Positions 21,079 through 31,534 of a stretch of 52,230 nt of DNA are shown here, piece by piece (position 1 is the first letter of the stretch; the number at the start of each line of letters is the position of its first letter). The stretch comes from Bipolaris cookei (taxonomy: Eukaryota > Ascomycota > Dothideomycetes > Pleosporales > Pleosporaceae), in NCBI GenBank assembly GCA_002286855.1, contig NRSV01000117.1:1-52230 (forward strand). Reading direction: 5' to 3'. The position numbers and the translations under genes are program-made. Below the pieces are notes generated by a model that saw only the letters and a list, made by a program, of their open reading frames with translations, was not told the origin of the DNA and searched no databases.

Positions 21079-22510
21079 TCAGGTCACCAATCGTGGTGCA
21101 AACTCTTCCGGCTGCACAGTAACCACCTCTCCCACTGGGAATTGGAATGTACTCACATCCATCTCTTCCATCATATCCTGAGCAGGCTCGACAGCCTGAA
21201 ACTTGGTCTCCTGTTTCAACAACCCTCTCAAATTCAAACTCACTGGAAATACCGTGAACTTACTCTCCCCTTTCTTCCGCATAAGCTTGTCTCGGTGTCT
21301 GCTGTAACTAGGCTTGTCCTTGCCATCCTCAACTTTACGATCAGAGTCCCTATCTAAAGCCCCAATACCACGATACAGTCCGAATATCGTGGGGTATGCC
21401 CCCAAACAAAAAGGCTCGGGCCAGTCACCATCGTGACGGCAAAGTTCTGGTATTGCGACATCGATAGGCTGGGCGTTTGGTAGTATTGACTGGTCATACA
21501 ATAGCCTAGCCGCTCCGCGGAGGGATAATGCGTAGGCACCCGCACCAGTCAACTTGTTAACCTCCATGATGATTCGTGTGTGCTTCCCCTTTAACTTTTC
21601 CGCGCTCAGATCCGGTTTACGACGAATTGTACGCCGTGATTCCGATATTACCGTCGGATCATTATGGGTAACGTAGTACTTCCCAGACTTATGTGGTTTG
21701 TTATTCACTCCGAGATGGCCAAGGGTGAGTAAATCCCATGAATCTCCGTAAGGGGAGTGTAGAGGCAAGGTGCTATCCTGAATGGCCCGGACGCCACGGG
21801 CGAAGGAGAGCATCTGTGATTTCAGCAGTACGTCCCAATCTGCATCATCTTCGATGATGAGAGCTGATTGAACTTGATTCTGCACCATCCTATAGATTGT
21901 GAGAAACATATACGTGAAACAGAGACCTAGATATAATTTTGATAAACGTTGAGATGCGCGCGCCAACAACCATACGCACCAAGGCCTTCTTCACCTCTCC
22001 AGAACTGCATAGTATTAGATATCAAACAAAACGTTTGTTACAAGGTTTTCATACAGCTGGAAATGATTTCGGGTGCATTAACGATGCATTTACCCCATCT
22101 ACAAATTCGATATCGAGATGCGATACCAAAGCCATGAGGGTAAGATAATCCCGTTTATCCGGACGATGTGCCATGGAAATTGCATAGATCTTCTGAAACT
22201 AGACTTGATGTTAGACTGAGTCGCGATTGCTTGCGCACATGTTTCTTACGCCCAAAGTTCTGTTTTGAGTATCCCAGATGGGATCGTCAGCGGGTTCAAT
22301 CCTGGCTACCCTCAACTGAGCAGTGTTGATGCCTGGCGGTGGAGCTCTTGAACTATCAAATCTCATCCGTCTCGAGCCTACTGTGTGCTCGAAGGAGCCC
22401 GATCCATTATGGAAAGAAATAAACAAAACGATCGAGGCAAGGAGCATGAAAGACACAGCAGCAAGGTGAAAGATAGACCTAGGAATGTACATTCTGAACA
22501 GAGTGAGCAT
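21079..22510 (-). CDS. Glycosyltransferase family 25 protein
   Basis: There are four exons on the minus strand: 22510-22250, 22192-22055, 22004-21948 and 21879-21079, giving 418 residues. A signal anchor lies at about 12-33 (SIFHLAAVSFMLLASIVLF). GT25 landmarks are IYAISMAHRPDKR after the first intron, GLGAYGCWRAHLN in the third exon, and the donor-binding ALIIEDDADWD (D163-D-A-D166). The fungal-type block NKLTGAGAYALSLRGAARLL follows. The last intron is uncertain: the acceptor TATAG at 21890 suits the family alignment but shifts the frame, whereas GCAG at 21880 keeps it and loses about five residues. GT25 enzymes transfer galactose or glucose in the secretory pathway. The gene converges on the broken GT34 and is probably part of the same glycan group. 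Confidence 0.82.
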
Positions 22511-23607
22511 CGATCAAGAATCAATGCTGCAGTCCTCCTGCTTGGTCCACGTAAAGGGGACACCATATGAATATCCAGATCTGCTTGAAGACAATAATAG
22601 GGCACTGCGAGCAGGCTTGCTCGGCGGAGCCCCTTACCCATGCTTACAATATTGGTGGCTGTCGCAGGCCAATCGCTTCCAGAATCGTGGACTTTACTAG
22701 TTGTGCAATAGCGCCAGGGGTTCCGCGGATCAGATCTTGGTCATCTTCGCCTGTGCGCCGCTACTATGAACGCTTATTTACCCCTACCTCTTCACAATAC
22801 GCGAACCTCACAAATTAGGACCAACTTATGACGTACCTGAAGGGCGATTGGTCTGCATTGCTTGGCTAACAGAATTAGAAATTACGGAAGTCTATATCTA
22901 TGGATCTACTTAGCGGGATAGTTTGGGCCCTTAACATCTACACAATATAAGACATCTGGTGTCAGGCTTAAGAGTCGGTGTTCGCGGATGAGAGACAGGA
23001 GCTGTTGAGTAGATACTTCACAAGTACAGTAGTGCTGTGCGACGTAGGGTCCTCTTAGGCTCAACTATTGATTTGAACGCACTGAGCCAAAGGCGATTAT
23101 TGCCTTTTATTGTATACATGTCTGTAGTGTACTATTATAAACTGGAGTCCCACCTTCAGTGCCGACTTGGAGAAAAAGGCTAGTATTGAAGGCATCGCCA
23201 AAATATAGGTGTCGGCTATCCGCGCAAACACCCACTCCTGGAATTGGATGGTTTTAGGTTGTGTTGGGATTGGTGGCATCCTTGTCCTTGAAATCTTGAA
23301 ATCAAACGCTTGCTTGATGATATCGCAAGTGAAACTGTACCGGACCTGACTTCAGCCTCTAGGCGTTTGATTGAGCAGTGTATGGATCGACTAAAGCGTC
23401 TGCGAATTCTAAGGCCGGCGCAGAAAAAAAGCTATGACTCTGCCAAGTGAGCTTCTCAAGGAATACAATTCTCCGGCTGCTAATGAAGCTGACACGAACA
23501 TGGTGACCATAGTATCCGATACCAGAAATACAGACCCCACCAGACAGGGTGCATCTATAGAGAGCAGTTATGATGCTTTCGATGCATGAGCAGATTGCTA
23601 ATAAGAA
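22511..23607. other. Intergenic between GT25 and receiver-domain gene
   Basis: No supported gene is present. A frame of 51 codons with ATG at 23434 (M-T-L-P-S-E-L-L-K-E) ends at 23589. It could be an upstream exon of the receiver protein, but no convincing splice pair links them. Confidence 0.35.
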
Positions 23608-24819
23608 GTGCGAGTTGAAGCTGAATGGAGTCTTGGCAAAACAGGCAACCATCACCAGCCCACTGGACACCCGACAAGACGGTCATTCTCAACGAAACCG
23701 ATCAATCCACCTTCGACAAGGCTCGAGCGCAAAATGCTTTCCCAACAGGTCCGGCTTTGTATTCAGGCACTGAATATCAGCATCAACGAGTTTTTTACGT
23801 TCGTAGCTTCTCACGGTCTCGACGATGACGTCTTTGCTTCCGCCACAACAGAAGGCAGCCCCCGCCTTCGGGACACCCTCGTTCAGCTGCAACGACTCTG
23901 TGAGATAGCAGAAGAGCGTATGCGGCCCCTTAGAATTTGTGAAAGCTTTCTGCTAAATAGATGGTCAGTAGCAAATGTTCTCCACGAAATGCGTAGCCCC
24001 ATGCGGACAACAGGAAGCTGCAGCATTGTCATGTCGCATCAACCTTTTGCACTGTCTCAAACAACGCAAGAATACAGCAAACCATATCAAGATTTTTCTT
24101 TTGAGTCTCACTCCGTGGGTCTTGAGCACAACAAACTGCTTGAAAACCCAATTATCCCTGGCATCATCCAGGATCTGCCGTGCATACAGGTACAAGCTTT
24201 TCCATATCCCGGAGATCCAGGCCTCCCTGCCATCGCAAGTATTCCCCCCTGTGGACTTTCTCAAGCAACCACACCACTCGTCGCGCCCATCAGTTACGAC
24301 CTCTACGCAAAACCGCCAATCTCCTGCCTTGAGCCACTAGATCAATTTGCACATTGTAAAATCTTGTTAGTAGAAGATAACATGATCAACCAGAGAGTCA
24401 TGTTGAAGATCCTTGGGAAACTAGGATTGCACCATGTTACGCTAGCTGCGGATGGTCAGATGGCGGTGGATATTGTTCAAGAGTACATGGATACATTCCA
24501 ACCTTTCGACTTCATCTTCATGGATGAGTCAATGCCGGTCCTCAGTGGCCACAACGCCACGCGTATGATTCGCGAAATGGGGTTTCAAGGACCAATATGT
24601 GGTATGCTGGTCAACATAAGGTTAGCAAATAAGCAGAAAGCTTTTGAAGCGGGCGTTACTACGATTATCCAAAAGCCATTCCAGTCTCGTGCTATTCGAG
24701 AGATCCTGGAGCTGCACCTGACTCCTCAGCAAGAGGAATCAGAGGACACCATGCTACCAGGATTGGTTGACGAATCACCATTACCACGGCAGAAACCAGC
24801 TATCAAGTCTCGACTTTAG
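23608..24819 (+). CDS. Stand-alone response-regulator receiver (REC) domain protein
   Basis: The open frame is 403 codons. A start at the ATG at 23733 (M-L-S-Q-Q-V-R-L) is equally possible, because the first 42 residues look like random sequence. The REC domain covers about 251-358. KILLVEDNMINQRV supplies the acidic pair E256-D257, FIFMDESMP the phospho-acceptor D306, and IIQKPF the Lys at 356. The conserved Thr/Ser, normally in ALTAN, is Leu334 (G-M-L-V-N), so the usual switch is damaged. No histidine kinase, HAMP or membrane segment is present. In fungi this receiver type ends hybrid histidine kinases, so the gene may be a detached tail of one. Function is uncertain. Confidence 0.6.
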   Translation: MRVEAEWSLGKTGNHHQPTGHPTRRSFSTKPINPPSTRLERKMLSQQVRLCIQALNISINEFFTFVASHGLDDDVFASATTEGSPRLRDTLVQLQRLCEIAEERMRPLRICESFLLNRWSVANVLHEMRSPMRTTGSCSIVMSHQPFALSQTTQEYSKPYQDFSFESHSVGLEHNKLLENPIIPGIIQDLPCIQVQAFPYPGDPGLPAIASIPPCGLSQATTPLVAPISYDLYAKPPISCLEPLDQFAHCKILLVEDNMINQRVMLKILGKLGLHHVTLAADGQMAVDIVQEYMDTFQPFDFIFMDESMPVLSGHNATRMIREMGFQGPICGMLVNIRLANKQKAFEAGVTTIIQKPFQSRAIREILELHLTPQQEESEDTMLPGLVDESPLPRQKPAIKSRL

Positions 24820-24999
24820 GTCTATTTCTAGTCGTTTGATGTATTGTACATAACTTTTTTGTTATCAACGCTTCATAAAATCACACAAACGAAACATGGC
24901 TATCATGACATTTGAGCAAGTTGGTTTCAAGGTTCGTTTCTTCTGGATATTCCAGTCGCAGGGCGAGACGGAATTACTAGAGGTCTGTTAGGAAGGTTC

Positions 25000-25621
25000 C
25001 GCAACCCTATGATTCAATTACTAGTCTCCTTGACATTGTATGGAGTGAAGGAATCGTATTTGGCAAAGGTGATGCGGTCAGAGAGATCATTGAACTCAGT
25101 GACCCATGTCTTCTTACCTTGTTTCATGGCTGCTTGTTCAGCTGAGACGCCGACCTATTTATCAAGTCTCATATCAGAATTATGTACTCGTTGCAGGCAA
25201 AGTTGTCTCTAGTACACATTGCTACTCATAATGAGAATTGTTGCTTAACTAAAATTCGACTCATCTCGCGCCTTGTGAGATATGGGACGTGTTTCAACGA
25301 GACAGATTTGCTCGCGCTATTATGACACCATGGCATATATCTGCAGCCCGCTTGTTCTGATCTGTAAAACCGAGAACAGTTTTGTAGTCAGGGTATGCTA
25401 CATGGAATGATGCCTCGGGATTGAGTTCGAGTTTGTTACGCACATACATCCCGCAACTTCCAACAGCGAGTTTACGAAGGTGATCCAAGTACGTAAGTCG
25501 TGAAGAAACCACTGAGTGGGCAGTCTTACCGGGAGACAGTTCGATGAAGAGGCCGTTTCCAACTATATAGCGGGCAATAAGCTCAGGGACCTCAATATTC
25601 AGGGATAGAACAAATGGTATC
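25000..25621 (-). pseudogene. O-methyltransferase relic
   Basis: Two blocks on the minus strand resemble fungal S-adenosylmethionine O-methyltransferases. Block 1 (about 25621-25294) reads IARYIVGNGLFIELSPGK then TAHSVVSSRL. This is like the dimerisation region, where relatives read IARYAMTNxIFxEPSPG then VAHTAAS. Block 2 (about 25120-25029) reads LSDRITFAKYDSFTPYNVK, like DRVTFMAHDFFTPQPVK before the catalytic domain. The SAM-binding glycine motif and the catalytic His are not found, and stops separate the blocks. The gene is dead. It lies just downstream of the complex I subunit gene. The family call is based on remembered consensus blocks. Confidence 0.45.
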
Positions 25622-25770
25622 TTTGACTATTCGATTCTCGATCCGAGTAGTCTTGCTATGAAAGCTTCTAGGATAAGACATCATGAAAAAATTAGATGCC
25701 CTTGGGCAGGGAGTATCTAATAAATGCCATACCGCGTCAGATTGAACGCCGTAGTAACAGTACCATGGTG

Positions 25771-26544
25771 TCACTTGCGATACCACATCCTTGTTGATCT
25801 CGGCTGTCTCATCTTTTTCTGCAATTGAAAGATGCCATAAAGAAGAGCCTCGGCGGTAGGCGGGCAGCCAGGAATATAAATGTCCACAGGCAGGATACGG
25901 TCAACACCGCGAACGACACTGTAGCTGTAGTGATAGTATCCCCCGCCATTGGCACAGCTTCCCATGCTAATGACCCATTTGGGATCTGGCATCTGGTCGT
26001 AACAAAGCCGGACAGCAGAAGCCATCTTGTTGGTGACGGTACCGGCGACGATCATAATGTCGGCCTGGCGTGGAGAGGCTCGGAAGATGATGCCCAGGCG
26101 ATCCTGGTCGTACCGTGGCATAGAGCAGTGCATCATTTCGATGCCGCAACATGCCAGGGCAAAGGTGAGTGGCCATACGGAGCCCTGTCGTGCCCAGTTG
26201 GCAATCTGATCGAACGTCGTTCTTGGGCGTATGTCAGCCTCCTGGACGATCTAGTCGAGCCAGGTGTGAGGATCGACTTACAAAACATATTCGACTGCAT
26301 CGCTAGGCTCTGCCCGTGAGGGAAGAGGGGTCTTTGTCGGGAGAAGACTCTTGGAGCCGATATGTTTGTGGCCCTGGCTCTGATGACGCCTACCATTCAC
26401 CTGTATAGCTGGTAGAAGCGATAGCACTGGTGGTGCTCGGGGAACTAAGGACAGGCGATGAGCAGCAACTTGATATTAGTCGTCAGCTAGAATAATTCAA
26501 GCGGAGAGAGGCGTAATACTGCTGAGCATGCGTGTAGTTGCCAT
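25771..26544 (-). CDS. NADH:ubiquinone oxidoreductase PSST/NDUFS7 (NuoB) subunit, diverged copy
   Basis: There are three exons on the minus strand: 26544-26520, 26468-26282 and 26221-25771, giving 220 residues. The introns are 51 and 60 bp. The first 60 residues are Ser/Arg-rich and suit a mitochondrial presequence. The mature part runs from EYVLTTFDQIANWARQGS. The N2 iron-sulfur cluster ligands are all present: C95-C96, C160 (MGSCANGG) and C190 (IPGCPPT). Their spacing (64 and 30) equals that of the mammalian subunit. The protein sits in the peripheral arm of complex I next to the quinone site. Several normally invariant positions differ, for example ACCGIE for the usual ACCAVE and RGVDRI for RGCDRI, so this may be a second, specialised copy. 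Confidence 0.85.
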
Positions 26545-28779
26545 TAGAGAGGATGGAGATGTTGCAGAAAGAAGGGTAAAGATGAAAGAGACTGCACAGA
26601 GAGGGGCAGTGAGTGATGATTCAAGGTTCCGTGTAAGAAAGGAGAGAGGCACAGCAAGTAGCTTGCCACCTTGCAATCTGTGCTCAGCGCTCATTGTGAG
26701 GAGCAAAGCCAGAAAGGAATCTTGGAGAGACAGGGATTCATATGCACGCGAGGCATTGGGGGAGAATAGGAGCATACATCTGGAAATAGAAGAAAACTAG
26801 AAATTAAATTGGTTAAAAGAGGGCAGAAAAACTAGTAATAATCAATATGGAAAATAAGTTACAGCAAGGGGTATATCCATGGTGCTGTGCGCAAGTGTCG
26901 ACTCTGCTGCTGAGGAGCATGAGGCTCAAGCGACTTAGAAAAAGTAGGAATTCGACAGAACGGACCATGGTTTTTTGGGTGGGCATGGGCGTGTACCTCA
27001 AGAATTGGCTCAGCCCTATTTGGCCGGATATGGTATGTTAAGCGTGGGAACCCACCGCTCCAAAAAAGACTATGCCATGCAGGGGCATGCAGAATCCATC
27101 GGTCTTGTGAGATGAGGCGCAGTGATTTGCTCGTCGCTAGTGTCGCTGCCGGCTCTCCCCATCACAACCGCCTTCACCCGCTATCGCCCGTTGTGCTCCA
27201 TGCCCGTGCTAGCGCCACCACCGTGGGTGAGTCTCTTCACTTGCATCCGCACCCCACCTATCATGCTCTTCCAACCTGAGTTGACTTAACTATGTATCGT
27301 ATTCGGCAACATGTGCCCCCCAGGACACCTGTTGTGTGGGCGTGTCTGGCCAGACAGTGTCTCCCCATCACAACGCGGGAATGATAGCCATTTACAGATA
27401 GGTCTTTTCGCCAGCTCCCCCAGGGCATGATCTGGTATCGTCGGCTCATCTCGATTTCTCCGGAATACTTACTCGGGACAGAAAAGGCAGCTAACATACG
27501 ATTACCAGATCTAAGTTGATGCCAAATATGCGCCTTGAGCACTCAGATAATAATATGTATATATATATATATTTGATGACCCGTGATATCTTAATCCTAA
27601 CTGCAAGCTGCAGGTACCTTTATCCTACGCTACTGCTGGCCCTGTGAAGCGGCCCGCGCAATCGACCCCCAGCAAGTAACGTACAATTGCTGTCTTCAAA
27701 CGACTCTCTGCTCCCTATATGCATGTACACTCCGAGGTAACCGAGTAGCGCCCCAGCCGCAACACCAGGTTCAGGCCGCCCGCCTCGTAGCTATGAATCA
27801 ATGCCATTATTGCCTACCCCACATAGCAAATAGTACTCCTGGTGGGCACCGACCCGTCTACAGCACATAGCAATTGTACAACGACATTGTATTCTCTTCA
27901 ATCAGGCCCAGATAGTAGCCAGATGCATGCCCAACCATATGTTCCTTGTTCGTGGTCGACATGGCTTAGCGCATAAACAGCTACTCTACTACCGGAGCGT
28001 TGCCAGTCGTTCGTTTACTTACACTGCACAAGTCAAAGTCAAGCAGCCATCCGTGTCTCCGCAGAGTTTACCACCTGTTAAAACTGCCGACAACCGGAAA
28101 ACATGCTCCAGACCTCCATCAGAGTGATGACGTCACACCTGAAGTAGTCGTCATACAGCTTTTGCTGCAGATACTGCGAGCCTCCATCGTGAACGTACAG
28201 CAGAGCGCCCAATAACGGAAACGCTACGCAGGTCACCCTACGAGGAGCCAGTTCGCCTCCTTAATGCTTGCGATCCATGTCACCAACTCAAGAGGAGATG
28301 CTCTGGCGATATGCCATGCGAGAACTGCACCCCGCCTGAACTAATAAGGGGTAATGTCCCTGCGGGGAAGACGACCTTTTCTGTAACCGATCAATGTCTG
28401 AATAAATGACCTTTCACTGTCTTTCTCAAGTCGACTGACCGGGCGTGCCTGAGAAACGTTTTCTGCCCCATTTTTTGTGCTTTCGAGGCGCATGGCTTGG
28501 TATGTTAAGTGGGAGATGGAGAATTATTTAGATAGTGCGGACCCCAAGAGAGTTGTGGTTGCAAAAAAGTGTCTCTAGCACGCAAACGGAAGCCCTGACC
28601 CATTCAGCTGGTGTCGAGGTTTCAGCGAGCTATGGTATCAAGAGCTTCAGCAGGGGTATAAGCCTCAACTGTCAGTTTTTGGCAATAAGTTCGAGCAATT
28701 ATACAGGGTACGAATCAAAAAATAGGGAGGATAATTACTTGATTAACGCCTGAACAGCAGCTTTGCTTCTGACTAAATG
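26545..28779. other. Long non-coding stretch
   Basis: About 2.2 kb in which no convincing gene, RNA or element is seen. The reading frames are short and have no recognisable domain. An AT dinucleotide run lies at 27555-27572. The right end carries the tiny LINE insertion described separately. Confidence 0.4.
27555..27572. repeat. (AT)n microsatellite
   Basis: A short run of alternating T and A (GTATATATATATAT) in the non-coding stretch. Confidence 0.8.
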
Positions 28780-28853
28780 TGTCTGACGCCAAAGTCCTAC
28801 ATAGCCAACGGCTGAAACAGGACTATAATGGAGTAATAATAAATTTGTCTGAC
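28780..28853 (+). mobile_element. 58-bp LINE 3' tail with 8-bp target-site duplication
   Basis: Positions 28788-28845 match the last about 58 bp of the LINE found at 6602-7503 and 51528-52230. The shared part is GCCAAAGTC, a block around TAGCCAACGGCTGA, and the AATAATAAA end. It is flanked on both sides by TGTCTGAC (28780-28787 and 28846-28853). This is the mark of target-primed reverse transcription that stopped very early. The orientation is plus. Confidence 0.82.
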
Positions 28854-29267
28854 TCAGAGCCGCTTGAAGTAACGGTTCTTTCTTATTCAAGGGGATTAGT
28901 TTCAACGACGATGATAACGTTATGAAGGTCGGCGTAACTCTCAGATAAACGGAGATTTTCCACTACTACAACTTAGTTATCTGCTTTGTCCTCAATTGTA
29001 TAGGAACGACTTAGCAGATTGGCTCAGCGAGACAATGCATTCATTTAATATTACAATCCGTTCATCTCTCTGTGATCAAATTTTAAGTAAAATATATTAT
29101 TAATGATGTACGCGATCACATCTCGCAAGAAGGGTGAATTGCGTCGGCGAGGAGTGGCCTTTGTAATCATTTGGCTGTTGAGGTGATGAAACATGATCGA
29201 TGGTGAAAAATTTTTACCCAGAAAAATTATTCTACAACGCCATTGGAAAGGACAAAGGGTATACGGA
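28854..29267. other. Intergenic, AT-rich
   Basis: 3' flank of the hydrolase gene. No gene or repeat is recognised. Confidence 0.4.
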
Positions 29268-30308
29268 CTAGGGAGATTGAGAGAAATCCAATAACCAATC
29301 CCTATTTAGGACGTCAATGATCCACTGAACCGCATTCTTGGCTTCCTTTAGTCCATATGGCATGGTGAGGACAAAACAATGCATTTGCTTCTCCCAATGA
29401 ACCCACTCTCCCTTGACGCCTGCTTGAGCGCATTTCTCACGCAGTATGATACCGTCGGGGCTCAAGACGTCGTAACCAGCAGTGATGCCATGGACCTTGA
29501 TGTACCTCTTGGCTAGCAGCGAAATGTCGGCGTTAATGGGAGAAATCCGGCGATCGGCGGCATCCCAGTCACCACGCCACGCTTTTGCCGTGTCTCTGAT
29601 GGTCTTGGGCGTAAGAAGAGGGTCTTTGGGCGCAATCCTATCAATGTCTGGGTTTTGGCGAGTCAGGTCGATTGATGCGCATACGGTCATGATGGCGATA
29701 GGATGTGGGAGCTGCTTTGTGTTCATTTCTTGGTGCTCGCTATCTTCTCTTAGAGCCTCAAGAACGAGGCATAGCGCAATGTTTGCGCCAGAAGAGTCAC
29801 CCGCAAGAATGACCCTTTCTCCAGCCTTCTCGGCTTCTGCCATGAGAGCACGATATGTTTTCAAGCACATGGGAAACGAACTCGGCGCAGGATTGTTGGG
29901 TGCAAGCGGAGTTGAGACAATGGAGATAGATGTATCGATCATCTCTTTGGCCATCTTTGCGCACAACTTGTAGTGTTGTGGTGAGGGCGGCTCCTGCCAG
30001 CTACCTCCCGCAAAGTAATATATCCGCTTTTTGGAGGGTTTTCCTGGTCCATTTGGGGGTAGCATGTCGTATATGTACATGTCGCAAATGGTGCGTTCAC
30101 GGAGTGTGCATCCGCTCAGCTTCGACTTCGACGGGTTGAGCCTAATGGAACCATCCTCGTGCTTTGGCGTACGATTCCCAAGGTGAGAACGCATCAGTCT
30201 GACCAGCGATTGGACGACGAACATGAGAAAAGTACGGTCATGGCGGATGGAAACTTGGATGGATGAGCCTGACTTCATCGCCCCAGTGGTAAGTTCATCG
30301 GATCCCAT
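29268..30308 (-). CDS. Alpha/beta hydrolase (hormone-sensitive-lipase-like esterase, fold 3)
   Basis: A single exon encodes 346 residues, typical for the family. The nucleophile elbow is G170-D-S172-S-G174-A-N. The catalytic acid is probably D280 in GITAGYDVLSPDG and the base H310 in MHCFVL. The oxyanion region reads YYFAGGSW where HSL-type enzymes have HGGG, so the first His is replaced by Phe-Ala; fungal members often vary here. There is no signal peptide; a hydrophobic stretch at about 27-40 may be a weak anchor. Such enzymes cut short-chain esters, and some act in secondary metabolism. The gene has long non-coding flanks on both sides. Confidence 0.85.
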   Translation of the reverse strand: MGSDELTTGAMKSGSSIQVSIRHDRTFLMFVVQSLVRLMRSHLGNRTPKHEDGSIRLNPSKSKLSGCTLRERTICDMYIYDMLPPNGPGKPSKKRIYYFAGGSWQEPPSPQHYKLCAKMAKEMIDTSISIVSTPLAPNNPAPSSFPMCLKTYRALMAEAEKAGERVILAGDSSGANIALCLVLEALREDSEHQEMNTKQLPHPIAIMTVCASIDLTRQNPDIDRIAPKDPLLTPKTIRDTAKAWRGDWDAADRRISPINADISLLAKRYIKVHGITAGYDVLSPDGIILREKCAQAGVKGEWVHWEKQMHCFVLTMPYGLKEAKNAVQWIIDVLNRDWLLDFSQSP

Positions 30309-31534
30309 GGCGGTTATCTTTAATTTTTAGAGTGACTCTAGAAGAAGGTGAAAGGAAACCCTGCAGCAAGGAGTCAGAATGCAGGGTAGGAGACCGCTTG
30401 TATGCATTCATGCTGACCGTAAAGTGCAACCATCATCGATGTCTAGGAACTTTGCACTTTTCACGCGACGAGCGACACATTGATGGTAAAGAAAGGGATC
30501 AATGACGTTGTGGCGCAGCTTCTGAAGATCGATTCGAGAGCCCTAGACAGGCTCGGGAAGATCTGACATGTGTTGGCGATCTGCACCCAGCAAGACAGCA
30601 ATGTAAATGTAAACTGATGAAAGCAGCGCTGCGCATCTCAATAAGAGCTGGTTCTAGAACTGCTCAGAAAGGGGAAGCTAGCCTGGAAATTGTTGTCTCA
30701 AAGTCGAGTCGAGATACGGGTTGCGTTCCAGCTCATGACGTTGCTCGACACAATGTCGCCATGCCCGCGCCAAGCCAAGAAGCACTCCCAATTTTGCTTG
30801 GCCTTTTGGGCTATTACTATGGTCAACTCCAACATCACGACTCGTCCTGCTGTGCATCACTGCTACATGATATGGAAATACAGAACATACTGTGCGTGCC
30901 AACAATTTCCATTCCAGTCGCCATTGTGATATGCGTCCACGAGGATGAATCTGAGCAGAGATGACGTAGCGCGCTTAGATTCCAAACGACGACCCACACT
31001 ACACATGTCGTTGAACCCTAGGCCAACCATCTTTGCTACCAAACCCTATTCCTGCCTTATCGGATTTTCTGCATGCAGCATCTCGCCGACAACATGTGGC
31101 TAGTGCACTGGCTGGTAGAGACTGATCAATTACATCTGACGTGCGCAGACGTGGAAAACAGCCCACCAGAGCTGGGCAAATGTCTTGGTCTCAAGCGCTG
31201 AGTGGCGGTGCAGCATGCGGAAATTGCTGCTAGGACCGAATCCCGCTCGCTAACTGTGCAACTCCCATGCGCCTGAGCCGGTTCCGTCTTGGGTGTCTTG
31301 TGTTTCTGGGCTTCCTTTGTTCCATTTCGTCTAACTGGCGACACTCCACCTCGTTAGCATGTTTAGTAGCACCAACGCCTTGGCCTACGTGGGTCGACCA
31401 AGACTTGCAAAACAATCGACCTTATCGGGGAAAATTGTTAAAGATGAACCACGCCGGACAACGCATATACCAATTGATTGACAAGTTACAACTGCGAATC
31501 CATCAACTCACCTACCACCCGACGTCATCAGTCA
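30309..31534. other. Divergent intergenic between hydrolase and NoxC
   Basis: A 1.2-kb region of shared 5' flank. Reading frames in it have no recognisable domain. It probably holds both promoters. Confidence 0.4.
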
